The notes: generated by a model not told the origin, from the letters alone. DNA of 64,000 nucleotides from Opitutia bacterium UBA953 (GCA_002293125.1 DBCR01000067.1:9231-73230), one strand, 5' to 3'. Shown: positions 1 to 8,821, numbered from the stretch's first letter. Translations and numbers: made by a program.

Positions 1-1666
1 GGACTTCGGACTCGTCACCATAGGACGAGTAGAAGTAAGGCGTGAAAGATTCGAATTCCGCGGCGCAGGTGTCCACCAGGCGGAAGACCGTCTTGATGCC
101 GGCGGCGTTGCGCTGGGAGTAGACCGCAGCGGGCGCCATGCCCGTCGCATGGGCGATCTGGCGGTCGGCGAAGCCGGCTTCCTTGGCCTGGCGGAGCAGG
201 TCGGTGCCGACGGTCTTGCCGGCGGCCTTGAGGGCGAGCTCGAGGTCGACGATGCCGCGCAGCTGGCGCAGGAACCACGGGTCGATCTTGGAGTGGTCGA
301 AGATTTCTGCCTCGGTCAGGCCGGCGAGCATCGCATAGCGGACGAAGAAAGGACGCTCCGGATTCGGGCGGGCGAGGCGCGCGCGAATCTCCGTGAGGTC
401 GGTGAAGGCCGCGTCGCCGAACTTGCCGCCGCAACCGAAGCCCCAGGCGCCGATCTCGAGGGAGCGGAGCGCCTTCTGGAAGGATTCCTTGAACGTGCGG
501 CCGATGGCCATCGCCTCGCCGACGGACTTCATCGCGGAGGTGAGGGTCGTGTCGGCGCCGACGAACTTCTCGAACGTGAAGCGCGGGATCTTCGTGACGA
601 CGTAGTCGATGGTCGGCTCGAAGCAGGCCGGCGTGGACTTGGTGATGTCGTTCTGCAGCTCGTCGAGCGAGTAGCCCACGGCGAGCTTGGCGGCGATCTT
701 CGCGATCGGGAAGCCGGTGGCCTTGGAAGCGAGGGCGGACGAACGCGACACGCGCGGGTTCATCTCGATGACGATCATGCGGCCGTTGGCCGGGTTGACG
801 GAGAACTGGATGTTCGAACCACCGGTCTCGACGCCGACGGCGCGGATGACGGCGAACGAGGCGTCGCGCATCAGCTGGTATTCCTTATCGGTCAGCGTGA
901 GGGCGGGGGCGACGGTGATCGAGTCGCCCGTGTGGACGCCCATCGGGTCGAAGTTCTCGATCGAGCAGATGATGACGCACTGGTCCTTATGGTCGCGCAT
1001 CACTTCCATCTCGTATTCCTTCCAGCCCAAGAGGCATTCCTCGATGAGGACTTCGTGGACAGGCGAGGCGTCGAGGCCGGCCTGGGCCATGCGCTCGAAC
1101 TCTTCCTTGTTATAAGCGATGCCGCCGCCCGTGCCGCCGAGCGTATAGGACGGGCGGATGATGACCGGAAACTCGCCGCCGATGAGGGCGATGGTCTCGC
1201 GCGCGGCGTCGAGGGTCTTCACGACACGGGAGCGCGGGACATCGAGGCCGATTTCGAGCATCAGCTTCTTGAAGATTTCGCGGTCTTCGCCGCGCTCGAT
1301 CGCGTCTTCCTTTGCGCCGATGAGTTCGACGCCATACTTCTTCAGCACACCGGTGCGCGCGAGTTTGAGGGAAAGGTTGAGCGCCGTCTGGCCGCCGAGC
1401 GTCGGGAGGAGCGCGTCAGGCTTTTCCTTGGCGATGATACGCTCCACGGATTCGACCGTGAGGGGTTCCACGTAGGTGACATCCGCCGTCTCCGGGTCCG
1501 TCATGATCGTGGCCGGATTGGAGTTCACCAGGATGACACGGTAGCCTTCTTCGCGGAGGGCCTTGCACGCCTGGGTGCCGGAATAATCGAACTCGCAGGC
1601 TTGGCCGATGATGATCGGTCCCGAGCCGATGATGAGGATTGAGCGGATATCGGTCCTCTTAGGCAT
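1..1666 (-). CDS. carB: Carbamoyl-phosphate synthase large subunit (N-terminal 555 residues)
   Basis: CarB makes carbamoyl phosphate from bicarbonate, ammonia and two ATP for pyrimidine and arginine synthesis, working with the glutaminase CarA. Translation from the ATG at 1666 opens MPKRTDIRSILIIGSGPIII, the standard CarB opening, followed by the GQACEFDYSG motif and VNSNPATIMTD of the first ATP-grasp half. The last visible residues (VDTCAAEFES and on) match the start of the second half. About half of the usual roughly 1,070 residues are present; the rest lies before the window. The start has no Shine-Dalgarno sequence. Identity is secure; the truncation is only the window edge. Confidence 0.97.
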   Translation of the reverse strand, partial: MPKRTDIRSILIIGSGPIIIGQACEFDYSGTQACKALREEGYRVILVNSNPATIMTDPETADVTYVEPLTVESVERIIAKEKPDALLPTLGGQTALNLSLKLARTGVLKKYGVELIGAKEDAIERGEDREIFKKLMLEIGLDVPRSRVVKTLDAARETIALIGGEFPVIIRPSYTLGGTGGGIAYNKEEFERMAQAGLDASPVHEVLIEECLLGWKEYEMEVMRDHKDQCVIICSIENFDPMGVHTGDSITVAPALTLTDKEYQLMRDASFAVIRAVGVETGGSNIQFSVNPANGRMIVIEMNPRVSRSSALASKATGFPIAKIAAKLAVGYSLDELQNDITKSTPACFEPTIDYVVTKIPRFTFEKFVGADTTLTSAMKSVGEAMAIGRTFKESFQKALRSLEIGAWGFGCGGKFGDAAFTDLTEIRARLARPNPERPFFVRYAMLAGLTEAEIFDHSKIDPWFLRQLRGIVDLELALKAAGKTVGTDLLRQAKEAGFADRQIAHATGMAPAAVYSQRNAAGIKTVFRLVDTCAAEFESFTPYFYSSYGDESEV

Positions 1667-1702
1667 AGTGTTCCGCGGACTGTCAGCGACCGTTGGAAGG
1701 GT

Positions 1703-1708
1703 GGTCAA
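1703..1708 (-). promoter_or_regulatory. Putative -35 box of carB
   Basis: TTGACC on the minus strand, first base 42 bases before the carB ATG. A weak -10 candidate (TGACAG) lies 17 bases on. It would give a leader of only about 8 bases. Inferred by eye. Confidence 0.35.
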
Positions 1709-1750
1709 GTGGGGACTTCTAACAATTGCGGGCGCGCCGCGGGAAGGCGC

Positions 1751-1779
1751 TTGCAGGGTTGTCCCGGGCGGGCATTCAT
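1751..1779 (+). promoter_or_regulatory. Putative folB promoter
   Basis: TTGCAG at 1751-1756 and ATTCAT at 1774-1779, spacer 17. The predicted transcription start falls on the GTG start codon at 1786, 35 bases after the first T, so the mRNA would be leaderless. Inferred by eye. Confidence 0.4.
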
Positions 1780-1785
1780 CGGGGC

Positions 1786-2148
1786 GTGGACATCATCAGG
1801 ATAGCTGGCATCAAGTCTTTCGGACACCATGGCGCCCTGCCCGAGGAGAAACGTCTCGGCCAGCGCTTCACCGTCTCCGTGGACCTCGAGATCGACACCC
1901 GTCCGGCCGCCGCGGCCGACGACCTCAAGCTGACCGTCAATTACGCCGACGTGATCCGGACGGTCGAAGCTCAGCTGACCGGCAAGCCAGTCTACCTGAT
2001 TGAGACCCTCGCCCAGCAGATTGCCGCACGTATTCTGGGCACTTTTGAGGTGGTCAAGGCCGTGACGGTCGAGGTCAATAAACCCTTCGCCCCGGTGGCC
2101 GCCGAGTTCGACGCCATTTCGGTGAAGATTCGCCGCGAGCGAGTGTGA
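1786..2148 (+). CDS. folB: Dihydroneopterin aldolase
   Basis: FolB cleaves dihydroneopterin to 6-hydroxymethyl-dihydropterin and glycolaldehyde in folate synthesis. The 120-residue product has the family pattern: IIRIAGIKSFGHHG near the start, EKRLGQRFTVSVDLEID, the NYADVIRTVE segment, ETLAQQIA, and VTVEVNKPFAP. The GTG start at 1786 gives the usual family length; an upstream in-frame ATG at 1726 would add 20 residues with no family match. The stop overlaps the folK start, so the two consecutive folate steps are translationally coupled. Confidence 0.93.
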   Translation: MDIIRIAGIKSFGHHGALPEEKRLGQRFTVSVDLEIDTRPAAAADDLKLTVNYADVIRTVEAQLTGKPVYLIETLAQQIAARILGTFEVVKAVTVEVNKPFAPVAAEFDAISVKIRRERV

Positions 2149-2681
2149 AGGGCGCCCCCCAACACACTATCCTCGGCCTAGGCAGCAACCTCGGCGATAG
2201 GGCTGACATTATCGCCCAGGCCATCGAGCTTCTGGGCAAACTCCCCGAAACGCGCGTCTTGGCCATTTCGGAGGCCGTCGACTCGGATCCGGTAGGGTAT
2301 GCCGATCAGCCTAATTTCTTAAATCTTTGTCTAGCAATAACTTGTCGATTTAACCCCGACGAATTACTGGTAAAAACCCTCGAGATCGAGCGTGAGCTCG
2401 GCCGAGAACGGACCGCTCACCGCAACGGACCCCGGACCCTAGACATCGACCTGCTCTTTTATGAAGGGGGCGCATGGGATAGCCCGACGGTCACCCTCCC
2501 CCACCCTAGGTGGTCTTCCCGTGGGTTTGTCGTGATTCCCCTGAGTAATCTCCTTCAGGACCCTGTCCTCGCCAAGCACCCCGCCTGGACTTCGCTCGCC
2601 GCGGAGGTCCGGTCCCTGTCCCTCGGAGGCCAAGGCCTCCGCGCATGGCAAGGCCCGACCCCCTGGAGCAAGACTCCCTGA
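2145..2681 (+). CDS. folK: 6-hydroxymethyl-dihydropterin pyrophosphokinase
   Basis: FolK transfers pyrophosphate from ATP to the pterin made by FolB. The 178-residue product shows LGLGSNLGDR at the N-terminus, the RTAHRNGPRTLDIDLL segment with the metal-binding DID, and LPHPRW. The GTG start overlaps the folB TGA by four bases. The C-terminal 30 residues run into the comEC reading frame by 37 bases. The upstream half has some lower-GC codons (around 2310-2370) compared with its neighbours. Confidence 0.95.
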   Translation: MKGAPQHTILGLGSNLGDRADIIAQAIELLGKLPETRVLAISEAVDSDPVGYADQPNFLNLCLAITCRFNPDELLVKTLEIERELGRERTAHRNGPRTLDIDLLFYEGGAWDSPTVTLPHPRWSSRGFVVIPLSNLLQDPVLAKHPAWTSLAAEVRSLSLGGQGLRAWQGPTPWSKTP

Positions 2682-4279
2682 CCCTCGACCGCTTCGGACA
2701 CTGTCCGGCGCTCTGGCTCGCCCTTCCCCTCCTGCTCGGCTGCGCGATTGATGCGGCCACGGGAATCTCACCCGGCCCTTGGTTGCTCGGCGGCGTGATC
2801 GCCGTCGCGGTCGGTTGGTTCGGCCGACGTCAGGCCATCATCGCCGGAGTCGCGATCGCGATCGCGGGCACGGCGATCGGCGCGGCTTGGCATCAACTAC
2901 GAATGCCGCCGCAGACGCCAGCCATCGTCCGCCGCCCGTTTGTCGAAATGCCGATTCTCGTCGAACGGGCGACACCGCGTAAAGACGGAGACGGCTGGAC
3001 CGGGCTCGGCTGGATCACTGATCGCGACGGCGGCCTGTTCCGCCGACGCGTCGCGCTCTCAGCGCACGGAACCTGTCCCGCCGAAGGTGTCGAACTGATG
3101 ATCACCGGCGGCCTCACGCCAATCTCAGCCGACGCTGACGGCTACGACGCTTGGTTACGTTCGCAAGGGGCGACACTCAAGCTGCGCGGCGGCCGCGTGC
3201 TCGGCGAACTGGCTCCGCCGTCGAGCTTCGCGGTCTGGCGCCAAGCCCAGCAACGCCGGCTGGACGCTTGGTTGCGGAATACGCCATGGGATGATCCTGA
3301 CGGCGGTGCGTTGCTGGCCGCCACAATGCTTGGGCGGACCGCATTACTACCGACGGACGCGAAGGAGGCGTTCGCGGCGACCGGCACACTGCACCTGTTC
3401 GCCATCAGCGGCCTACACATCGCCGGCATGGCCGCGGCCTTGCTCTGGCTGGCCAAGCGGGCACGTCTGCCGGAACTCCCCTCGGGCTTGGTCATCCTCG
3501 CGCTACTCTGGCTGTATGTGCAGGTGACGGGTGCGTCGCCGTCTTCCGTCCGCGCTTGGATCATGGCGGCGTTCCTCTGGGGCGGGCACGCGAGTGGGCG
3601 CGATACGCCGCCCTTGCAGTCCCTCGCGCTGGCCTGCGCGGTCACGCTGATCCTCTCGCCCGAAGCCTGCACCGACGCCGGCTTCCAATTGAGTTATGCG
3701 GCGGTGCTCGGAATCATCGCGGCCGGCGGGCCGGCGGCACATCTCTGCGCTCAACCGACGCAAGAAGAGCGCCTGACGCCGGCCGAAGTTCAGACCTCGA
3801 TGCAGAAGCTGCGTTGGCGAGCACGTAAGTTCCTGCTCGGCGGCCTGTGCGTCTCGCTCGCGGCCACGCTCGCAGGGGTGCCACTCACGCTGGGTCTCTT
3901 CGGATCGGCGAGCTGGGGCGGCGTCTTCGTCAACCTCGTGCTCGTGCCGCTCTCCGAGATTCCGCTGATGCTCGGCATGGCCTCGGTCGCGTGCAGCGTC
4001 AGCGATTGGCTCGCGTGGCCGGCGGCGTGGCTCAACGGCCTCGCGGCGGCGTGGCTCCACCTCATGACCTGGATCGCGCAGGTGTGCGCGCTCGTGCCAT
4101 CGATCAATCTGGAGCTGCCCCTCCCCCGTCGCTGGCTCGGCCCGCTCGGTGGCGCACTCCTCGCCCTCGCCTTCCTGTCTCAGGCCCAATCCAAAAGCCT
4201 AGGGCGCCTGCTCGGAGTTCCCGCCATGGTATTGGCGGGCTGGCTGATTCTCGTTTTTCTGCTGCGGGCCTTATCCTGA
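2645..4279 (+). CDS. comEC: ComEC/Rec2-type membrane protein without the metallo-beta-lactamase domain
   Basis: ComEC forms the inner-membrane channel that carries single-stranded DNA into the cytoplasm during transformation. The 544-residue product has an N-terminal pair of membrane segments, a soluble OB-like stretch (about 95-200) and a polytopic Competence domain with the signature HLFAISGLHIAGMAA near residue 260. It ends after a last membrane helix; the C-terminal metallo-beta-lactamase domain of full-length ComEC (usually 700-800 residues) is absent and is not encoded just downstream. The start overlaps folK. DNA uptake is a family-based inference. Confidence 0.85.
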   Translation: MARPDPLEQDSLTLDRFGHCPALWLALPLLLGCAIDAATGISPGPWLLGGVIAVAVGWFGRRQAIIAGVAIAIAGTAIGAAWHQLRMPPQTPAIVRRPFVEMPILVERATPRKDGDGWTGLGWITDRDGGLFRRRVALSAHGTCPAEGVELMITGGLTPISADADGYDAWLRSQGATLKLRGGRVLGELAPPSSFAVWRQAQQRRLDAWLRNTPWDDPDGGALLAATMLGRTALLPTDAKEAFAATGTLHLFAISGLHIAGMAAALLWLAKRARLPELPSGLVILALLWLYVQVTGASPSSVRAWIMAAFLWGGHASGRDTPPLQSLALACAVTLILSPEACTDAGFQLSYAAVLGIIAAGGPAAHLCAQPTQEERLTPAEVQTSMQKLRWRARKFLLGGLCVSLAATLAGVPLTLGLFGSASWGGVFVNLVLVPLSEIPLMLGMASVACSVSDWLAWPAAWLNGLAAAWLHLMTWIAQVCALVPSINLELPLPRRWLGPLGGALLALAFLSQAQSKSLGRLLGVPAMVLAGWLILVFLLRALS

Positions 4280-4281
4280 CC

Positions 4282-4308
4282 TTGCCAGCCTTCAGTCAGA
4301 GATAAAAG
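4282..4308 (+). promoter_or_regulatory. Putative promoter of the 4316 gene
   Basis: TTGCCA at 4282-4287 and an A-rich TAAAAG at 4303-4308. The first T is 34 bases before the ATG at 4316, so the predicted start of transcription lies on the start codon. Inferred by eye. Confidence 0.4.
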
Positions 4309-4315
4309 TCCCGGC

Positions 4316-6793
4316 ATGTCCCCGTCTTCGCTCCGCTCGCTCGTCGCGCTTGCCCTCGCCGCGTCGGCCGTACCCTCGCCCGCCGCGCCGCAAGAATGGT
4401 CGGGCATCTACCCCGAGCTCGCCTATTTTAATAACGAAGGCGAATGCGGTACCGGTGCCGTGGTGCCGTGGGCTGACCGTCTCTGGGTCATCACCTATGG
4501 ACCGCACCTGCCGTACGGCTCGAGCGACAAGCTCTACGAGATCACGCCGGACCTGCAACAGATCGTCCGTCCGGAAAGCGTCGGCGGCACGCCGGCCAAC
4601 CGCATGATCCACAAGGAATCCAATCAGCTGATCATCGGACCCTACCTCATCGGCGCCGAACGCGAGGTGCGCGTCATCCCGCCGAAACTCATGCCTGGTC
4701 GCCTGACCGGCAACGCCCGCCACCTGACCGACCCGGCGAACAAGATTTATTACGCTACGATGGAAGACGGCCTCTATGAGGTCGACGTCCGCACGCTCGC
4801 AGTGAAAGGCCTCATCAAGGAGATCATGAACAAGCCGAAGCCCGGCCAGACCGCGGAGGTCAGCCCGGCGACCATCACCTCCACGCTCTCCGGCTATCAC
4901 GGCAAGGGACTCTATTCCGGCCAAGGCCTGGTCATCCTCGCCAATAACGGTGAACGCAGTCCCAAGGCGCTGCTCGACCCGACGATCGTCAGCGGCGGCC
5001 TCGGCTCGTTCAACGGCGAAGGCAACTGGTCCCTCATCCGGCGCAACCAGTTCACCGAAGTCACCGGCCCCGGCGGCCTGAACGGCAACGCCGATCCGGG
5101 GAAAGATCCGGTCTGGACCGTCGGCTGGGATTTCCGCTCCGTGATCCTGATGGTCATGGAAGATGGCAAGTGGACGAGCTATCGCCTACCCAAGGGCAGC
5201 CACTCCTACGACGGTGCGCACGGCTGGAATACCGAGTGGCCGCGCATCCGCGACATCGGCGAAGAAGGTTCCCGCCTGATGACCATGCACGGCCTCTTCT
5301 GGAAATTCCCCGCGAACTTCTCATCGAAACGTTCCGCCGGCGTCACGCCGCGCTCCGCCTACCTCAAGGTCATCGGCGACTTCACCCGCTGGCAGGACCG
5401 TCTCGTCTTCGGCTGCGACGACACCGCTAAGTCCGAGTTCCTCAACAAGCGCCCCGCCAAAGGCGCGCTCGCCGGCCCTGGCCAGTCGCAGTCCAACCTC
5501 TGGTTCACCGCGCTCGACGCGCCGGATAAGCTCGGCCCGGCCATCGGTCGCGGCAGCGTCTGGGTAGACGAACCCGTCCAGGCCGGCGTCGCCTCCGATC
5601 CATTCCTGCTGGGTGGCTTCGCGAAGCGCGCCGTGCAGTTACAGCACGACGGCGCCGCCGCGACCAAGTTCACGCTGGAGATAGATGCCCAAGGCGACGG
5701 ACAGTGGAAGTCGTGGCGCGAAGTCTCGCTGAAAGCAGATGAAACCACGCAATGGGTCGAGATTCCCGCGACCGTCGCGGGTCCATGGATTCGCGCGAAG
5801 GCCGATCGCGACGTCGCCAGGGCGAGCGTCACCTTCCAGTACGCCGCGAAGGATGAACGCGTCGCCGAGCGCGGCACGCTCTTCCAGGGACTCAGCAAGG
5901 CCGGTGACTCCTCCTCACAGGGCGCGTTCCTGCTCACGCGCGGCGCGAACCTCCGCACGCTCTCGGTGCTGGCCGCGACCGTGACGTCCGACCAGACCAC
6001 GATTGGCGCGGCCTACGAACTCTCCGCCGACCTTAAGCTCACCAAGCAGAAGGACTCCGAGGCCGCCATCTTCGTCCAGAAGAACACCCCCATCCCGCAG
6101 GGCATCATCACCGCCGACGAAGCCTCGGTCATCTTCGAGGAAAGCGGCGTGCGCTGGCGTCTGCCTCGCTCGGCGTCGCCGGCTCAGGACGCGCTGCTCG
6201 CCCGCGGCGCGCTCCGCAAGGCGCGCGAAGTCTGCACCGAACGCGACATGCTCCAAGCCCATGGCACCTTCTACGAGCTACCAGCGTTGAACGCCAAGGG
6301 TGCCATCCGCATGCGCCCGATCGCGACCAGCGATACCGCCGTCCATGACTATTGCTCCTACCGTGGACTGCTCGTGCTCAGCGGGGTCTCGGCTAGCGCC
6401 GCGCAGGATGACCGCCACATCATCCGCTCCGACGACGGTAAGGCCGCCGTCTGGGTGGGCGCGGCCGACGACCTTTGGCAGCTCGGCAAGCCACGTGGCT
6501 TCGGCGGTCCGTGGAAGAGCAGCAACGTCACCGCAGGCAAACCATCGGACCCTTATCTCATGACCGGCTACGACAAGAAGCGGATCACGCTGGCCAACCA
6601 TGGTGAGGTCGAGACGACCATCACCGTCGAGCTTGATACCGCGGGGGATGGCCGCTTCGCCGCCTACCAGAGCTTCAAGCTCGCCCCAGGCGCAAAGGAG
6701 ACCTTCGAGTTCCCCGATTGGATTAATGCCTATTGGGTTCGGACGGTTTCGTCGGCCACGACCAACGCCACCGCGCAGCTGACCTACGAATAG
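4316..6793 (+). CDS. Large secreted protein of unknown function with an internal duplication
   Basis: I do not recognise a named family. The 825-residue protein starts with a signal peptide (hydrophobic to about residue 24, cleavage near PSPAAP). Residues 30-330 read like a beta-propeller, with repeated short strands of the DRLWVITYGP and DGLYEVDVRT kind. Two later stretches, about 420-520 and 740-825, resemble each other: both start SDP(F/Y)L(L/M).G(F/Y).K, continue through a T.E(I/L)D..GDG(Q/R) segment and end in W.R plus a TFQY or AQLTY strand, suggesting two copies of a beta-sandwich. No catalytic motif is evident. It is likely periplasmic or surface-exposed. Confidence 0.75.
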   Translation: MSPSSLRSLVALALAASAVPSPAAPQEWSGIYPELAYFNNEGECGTGAVVPWADRLWVITYGPHLPYGSSDKLYEITPDLQQIVRPESVGGTPANRMIHKESNQLIIGPYLIGAEREVRVIPPKLMPGRLTGNARHLTDPANKIYYATMEDGLYEVDVRTLAVKGLIKEIMNKPKPGQTAEVSPATITSTLSGYHGKGLYSGQGLVILANNGERSPKALLDPTIVSGGLGSFNGEGNWSLIRRNQFTEVTGPGGLNGNADPGKDPVWTVGWDFRSVILMVMEDGKWTSYRLPKGSHSYDGAHGWNTEWPRIRDIGEEGSRLMTMHGLFWKFPANFSSKRSAGVTPRSAYLKVIGDFTRWQDRLVFGCDDTAKSEFLNKRPAKGALAGPGQSQSNLWFTALDAPDKLGPAIGRGSVWVDEPVQAGVASDPFLLGGFAKRAVQLQHDGAAATKFTLEIDAQGDGQWKSWREVSLKADETTQWVEIPATVAGPWIRAKADRDVARASVTFQYAAKDERVAERGTLFQGLSKAGDSSSQGAFLLTRGANLRTLSVLAATVTSDQTTIGAAYELSADLKLTKQKDSEAAIFVQKNTPIPQGIITADEASVIFEESGVRWRLPRSASPAQDALLARGALRKAREVCTERDMLQAHGTFYELPALNAKGAIRMRPIATSDTAVHDYCSYRGLLVLSGVSASAAQDDRHIIRSDDGKAAVWVGAADDLWQLGKPRGFGGPWKSSNVTAGKPSDPYLMTGYDKKRITLANHGEVETTITVELDTAGDGRFAAYQSFKLAPGAKETFEFPDWINAYWVRTVSSATTNATAQLTYE

Positions 6794-6836
6794 TCGCAAC
6801 CATCGGGGGGTTCCGCGGTTCTACAGGGACAACCCC

Positions 6837-7589
6837 ATGTCGCTCCGCCTCCTCGCCCTCCTCGCCCTCGTCTCTCCGCTCTGCGCGGCCGACGCCCCAG
6901 TCACCCTGCTCGCCCAGCCGGACAAGGTGATCGTCAGCGACGCCCTGACCAAGGACGCCAAGGGAGCCGAGTGGAAGATCGCCAAGGGCAAGTGGGAGCG
7001 CACCGCGGAAGGCATCCGCGTCGAGGAATTCCCCGCCGACAAGCATGGCGCCGCCGGCCGCGTACTGACGAAGCTGCAGGATTTCGTCGCCGCCTTCGAA
7101 TTCCGCCTCGATGGCGCCAAGACGATCTCGCTCAGCATCAACGACGCCAAGGAACATGTCGCCCGCGTGATGATCACGCCGACGTCCCTCCGCGTGCAGA
7201 AGGACGACCATGATCATGACGGCCCCGAGAAGAGCATCATCTTCCTGAATCAGGCTCAGGCCTTCGAAGCCGGCACCTGGCACAGCGTCGTGCTCGAGAT
7301 GGTCGGCGACACGATGGTCGCGACGATCGACGGTAAGATCAGCGGCTTCGGCAGCGACGACCTCTTCAAGGCCGAGAAGGCTAATCCTGGCTTCACCTGC
7401 GCCGGCCAGTCCGCCACCTTCCGCAATTTCGTGATCTGGAGCGCCAAGGCCGAACCTAAGGCCACCTGGAAAGAAACCAGCGTCAAGATCGCGGAAGCCA
7501 TGAAGGCCGCGCCGAAGCCCGCCGCACCTGGTGCCGGCAAGGGCAAGGGCGCCGCGAAGGGCAAAGCTAAGGGCGCCGCCGCGAAATAA
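6837..7589 (+). CDS. Secreted DUF1080-like protein with a lysine-alanine-glycine tail
   Basis: The 250-residue product has a signal peptide ending at LCAAD and a jelly-roll-like middle (AGRVLTKLQDFVAAFEFRLD, GTWHSVVLEMVGDTMVATID, NFVIWSAK) similar to the LamG/DUF1080 lectin-hydrolase fold common in Verrucomicrobiota and Planctomycetota. The last 25 residues are a low-complexity basic tail built from GKGKGAAKGKAKG. The gene lies 43 bases after the 4316 gene and may be cotranscribed with it. Substrate unknown; sugar or polysaccharide binding is inference from the fold. Confidence 0.7.
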   Translation: MSLRLLALLALVSPLCAADAPVTLLAQPDKVIVSDALTKDAKGAEWKIAKGKWERTAEGIRVEEFPADKHGAAGRVLTKLQDFVAAFEFRLDGAKTISLSINDAKEHVARVMITPTSLRVQKDDHDHDGPEKSIIFLNQAQAFEAGTWHSVVLEMVGDTMVATIDGKISGFGSDDLFKAEKANPGFTCAGQSATFRNFVIWSAKAEPKATWKETSVKIAEAMKAAPKPAAPGAGKGKGAAKGKAKGAAAK

Positions 7590-7632
7590 CCACCCAGCAG
7601 GCTGATTTAAAGTCGGGGAACCATCTCCCCGC

Positions 7633-7660
7633 TTGCACCGAGGGAGGTTACGACCAAGTT
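7633..7660 (+). promoter_or_regulatory. Putative ribB promoter
   Basis: TTGCAC at 7633-7638 and CAAGTT at 7655-7660, spacer 16, predicting a leader of about 10 pyrimidine-rich bases before the ATG at 7677. The 87-base gap is too short for an FMN riboswitch. Confidence 0.3.
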
Positions 7661-7676
7661 CGAACTTCCCTTTTTC

Positions 7677-8753
7677 ATGAACGAGCCCTTCGACACCATC
7701 GAGGAAGCCCTTGCGGATATCGCCGCCGGGAAACTCGTGATCGTGACCGACGACGAGAACCGCGAGAACGAGGGCGACCTCGTGATGGCGGCTTCGAAGG
7801 CCACGCCCGAGACGGTCAACATGATGATCCGCCACGCGCGCGGCCTCATCTGCGTCCCGACCGTCGAGCATCAGCTCCGCCGCCTGGGCATCTCCCAGAT
7901 GGTGCCGGAGAATCGCGAATCGCAACGCACCGCCTTCGCGGTGGCCGTCGACGCCGCCGAAGGCATCTCCACCGGCATCTCCGCCTACGATCGCGCGAAG
8001 ACCATCTCGATTCTCGCCGACCCGCAGGCCAAGCCCGAGGCGCTCGTGCAACCCGGCCACATCTTCCCGCTCCTCGCCCGGCCCGGCGGCGTGCTCCAGC
8101 GCGCCGGCCACACCGAAGCCGCGGTCGACCTCGCGTCCCTCGCCGGCCTCCACCCGAGCGGAGTCATCTGTGAAATCTTGAACGAGGACGGCTCGATGGC
8201 GCGCCTCCCCGAGCTGGTCGAACTCAAGAAGAAGTTCGGCCTGCGCATGATCTCCATCGCGCAGCTCATCGAGTTCCGCCACCGCCGCGAACGCCTCGTC
8301 GAGCTCGTCGCCGAAAGCCCCTTCCGGTCGGCGTGGGGCGAATTCAAGCTGAGCGTCTACCGCTCGCTCCCCGATGGCCGCCAGCACCTCGTCTTCACGC
8401 TCGGCCAGCCGGACGAATCGCCGACGCTCGTGCGCGTGCAGCGCGAGAACATGCTCGGCGACCTTTTCCGCGGCAGCGCGTTCGGTGCCGGCACCTCGCT
8501 CGCCGCCAGCTTCGAAGCCGTCGCTAAGGCCGGTCGCGGCGTGATCGTCCACGTCACCCAGCCTTTCGGCGGCGTGCAGGCCGACCAGTCCGGCATCCGC
8601 CTCGGCGCCATGGACGCGCGTGACTACGGCATCGGTGCCCAGATCCTTTCCCATCTCGGACTCCGCCGCATCCGGCTCATCACGAACAACCCACGCAAGG
8701 TCGTGGGGCTCGGTGGTTACGCCCTTGAGATCGTCGAGCAGGTTCCGTTCTAA
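7677..8753 (+). CDS. ribB: 3,4-dihydroxy-2-butanone 4-phosphate synthase with a degenerate GTP cyclohydrolase II domain
   Basis: Residues 1-205 are a full RibB domain: DDENRENEGDLVMAA near residue 22 and GHIFPLLARPGGVLQRAGHTEA near 125-147, the metal and substrate sites that convert ribulose 5-phosphate to the four-carbon riboflavin precursor. Residues 210-358 resemble RibA, but the zinc ligands are gone: the usual HSECLTGD reads QRENMLGD, and RCDCG reads SAFGAG. The cyclohydrolase is therefore expected to be inactive, like the known RibBX variants of some Proteobacteria. A separate RibA should exist elsewhere. It sits just before ribH, fitting a riboflavin operon. Confidence 0.92.
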   Translation: MNEPFDTIEEALADIAAGKLVIVTDDENRENEGDLVMAASKATPETVNMMIRHARGLICVPTVEHQLRRLGISQMVPENRESQRTAFAVAVDAAEGISTGISAYDRAKTISILADPQAKPEALVQPGHIFPLLARPGGVLQRAGHTEAAVDLASLAGLHPSGVICEILNEDGSMARLPELVELKKKFGLRMISIAQLIEFRHRRERLVELVAESPFRSAWGEFKLSVYRSLPDGRQHLVFTLGQPDESPTLVRVQRENMLGDLFRGSAFGAGTSLAASFEAVAKAGRGVIVHVTQPFGGVQADQSGIRLGAMDARDYGIGAQILSHLGLRRIRLITNNPRKVVGLGGYALEIVEQVPF

Positions 8754-8773
8754 GGGTTTTCGGCCGTTTCCGC

Positions 8774-8779
8774 TTGCAG
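8774..8779 (+). promoter_or_regulatory. Possible -35 box before ribH
   Basis: TTGCAG, 48 bases before the ribH ATG, just after the ribB stop. No convincing -10 element. It could be an internal promoter; weak evidence. Confidence 0.2.
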
Positions 8780-8821
8780 ACGGGTTCGGAAGCGACTCCA
8801 TCGCCCCTCTGTTCTTCTGCC

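Noticed and set aside
149..1642. Long open frame of 497 codons antisense to carB
   Set aside because: Its composition is the arginine/glutamate/alanine-rich kind produced by the opposite strand of GC-rich genes, and carB is certain here.
7590..7676. FMN riboswitch before ribB
   Set aside because: The gap is only 87 bases and lacks the conserved stems; a promoter explains what is there.
6723..8801. 692-codon open frame on the minus strand
   Set aside because: It spans the 3' end of one gene, the whole of the next and ribB, all clearly coding on the plus strand; a shadow frame.
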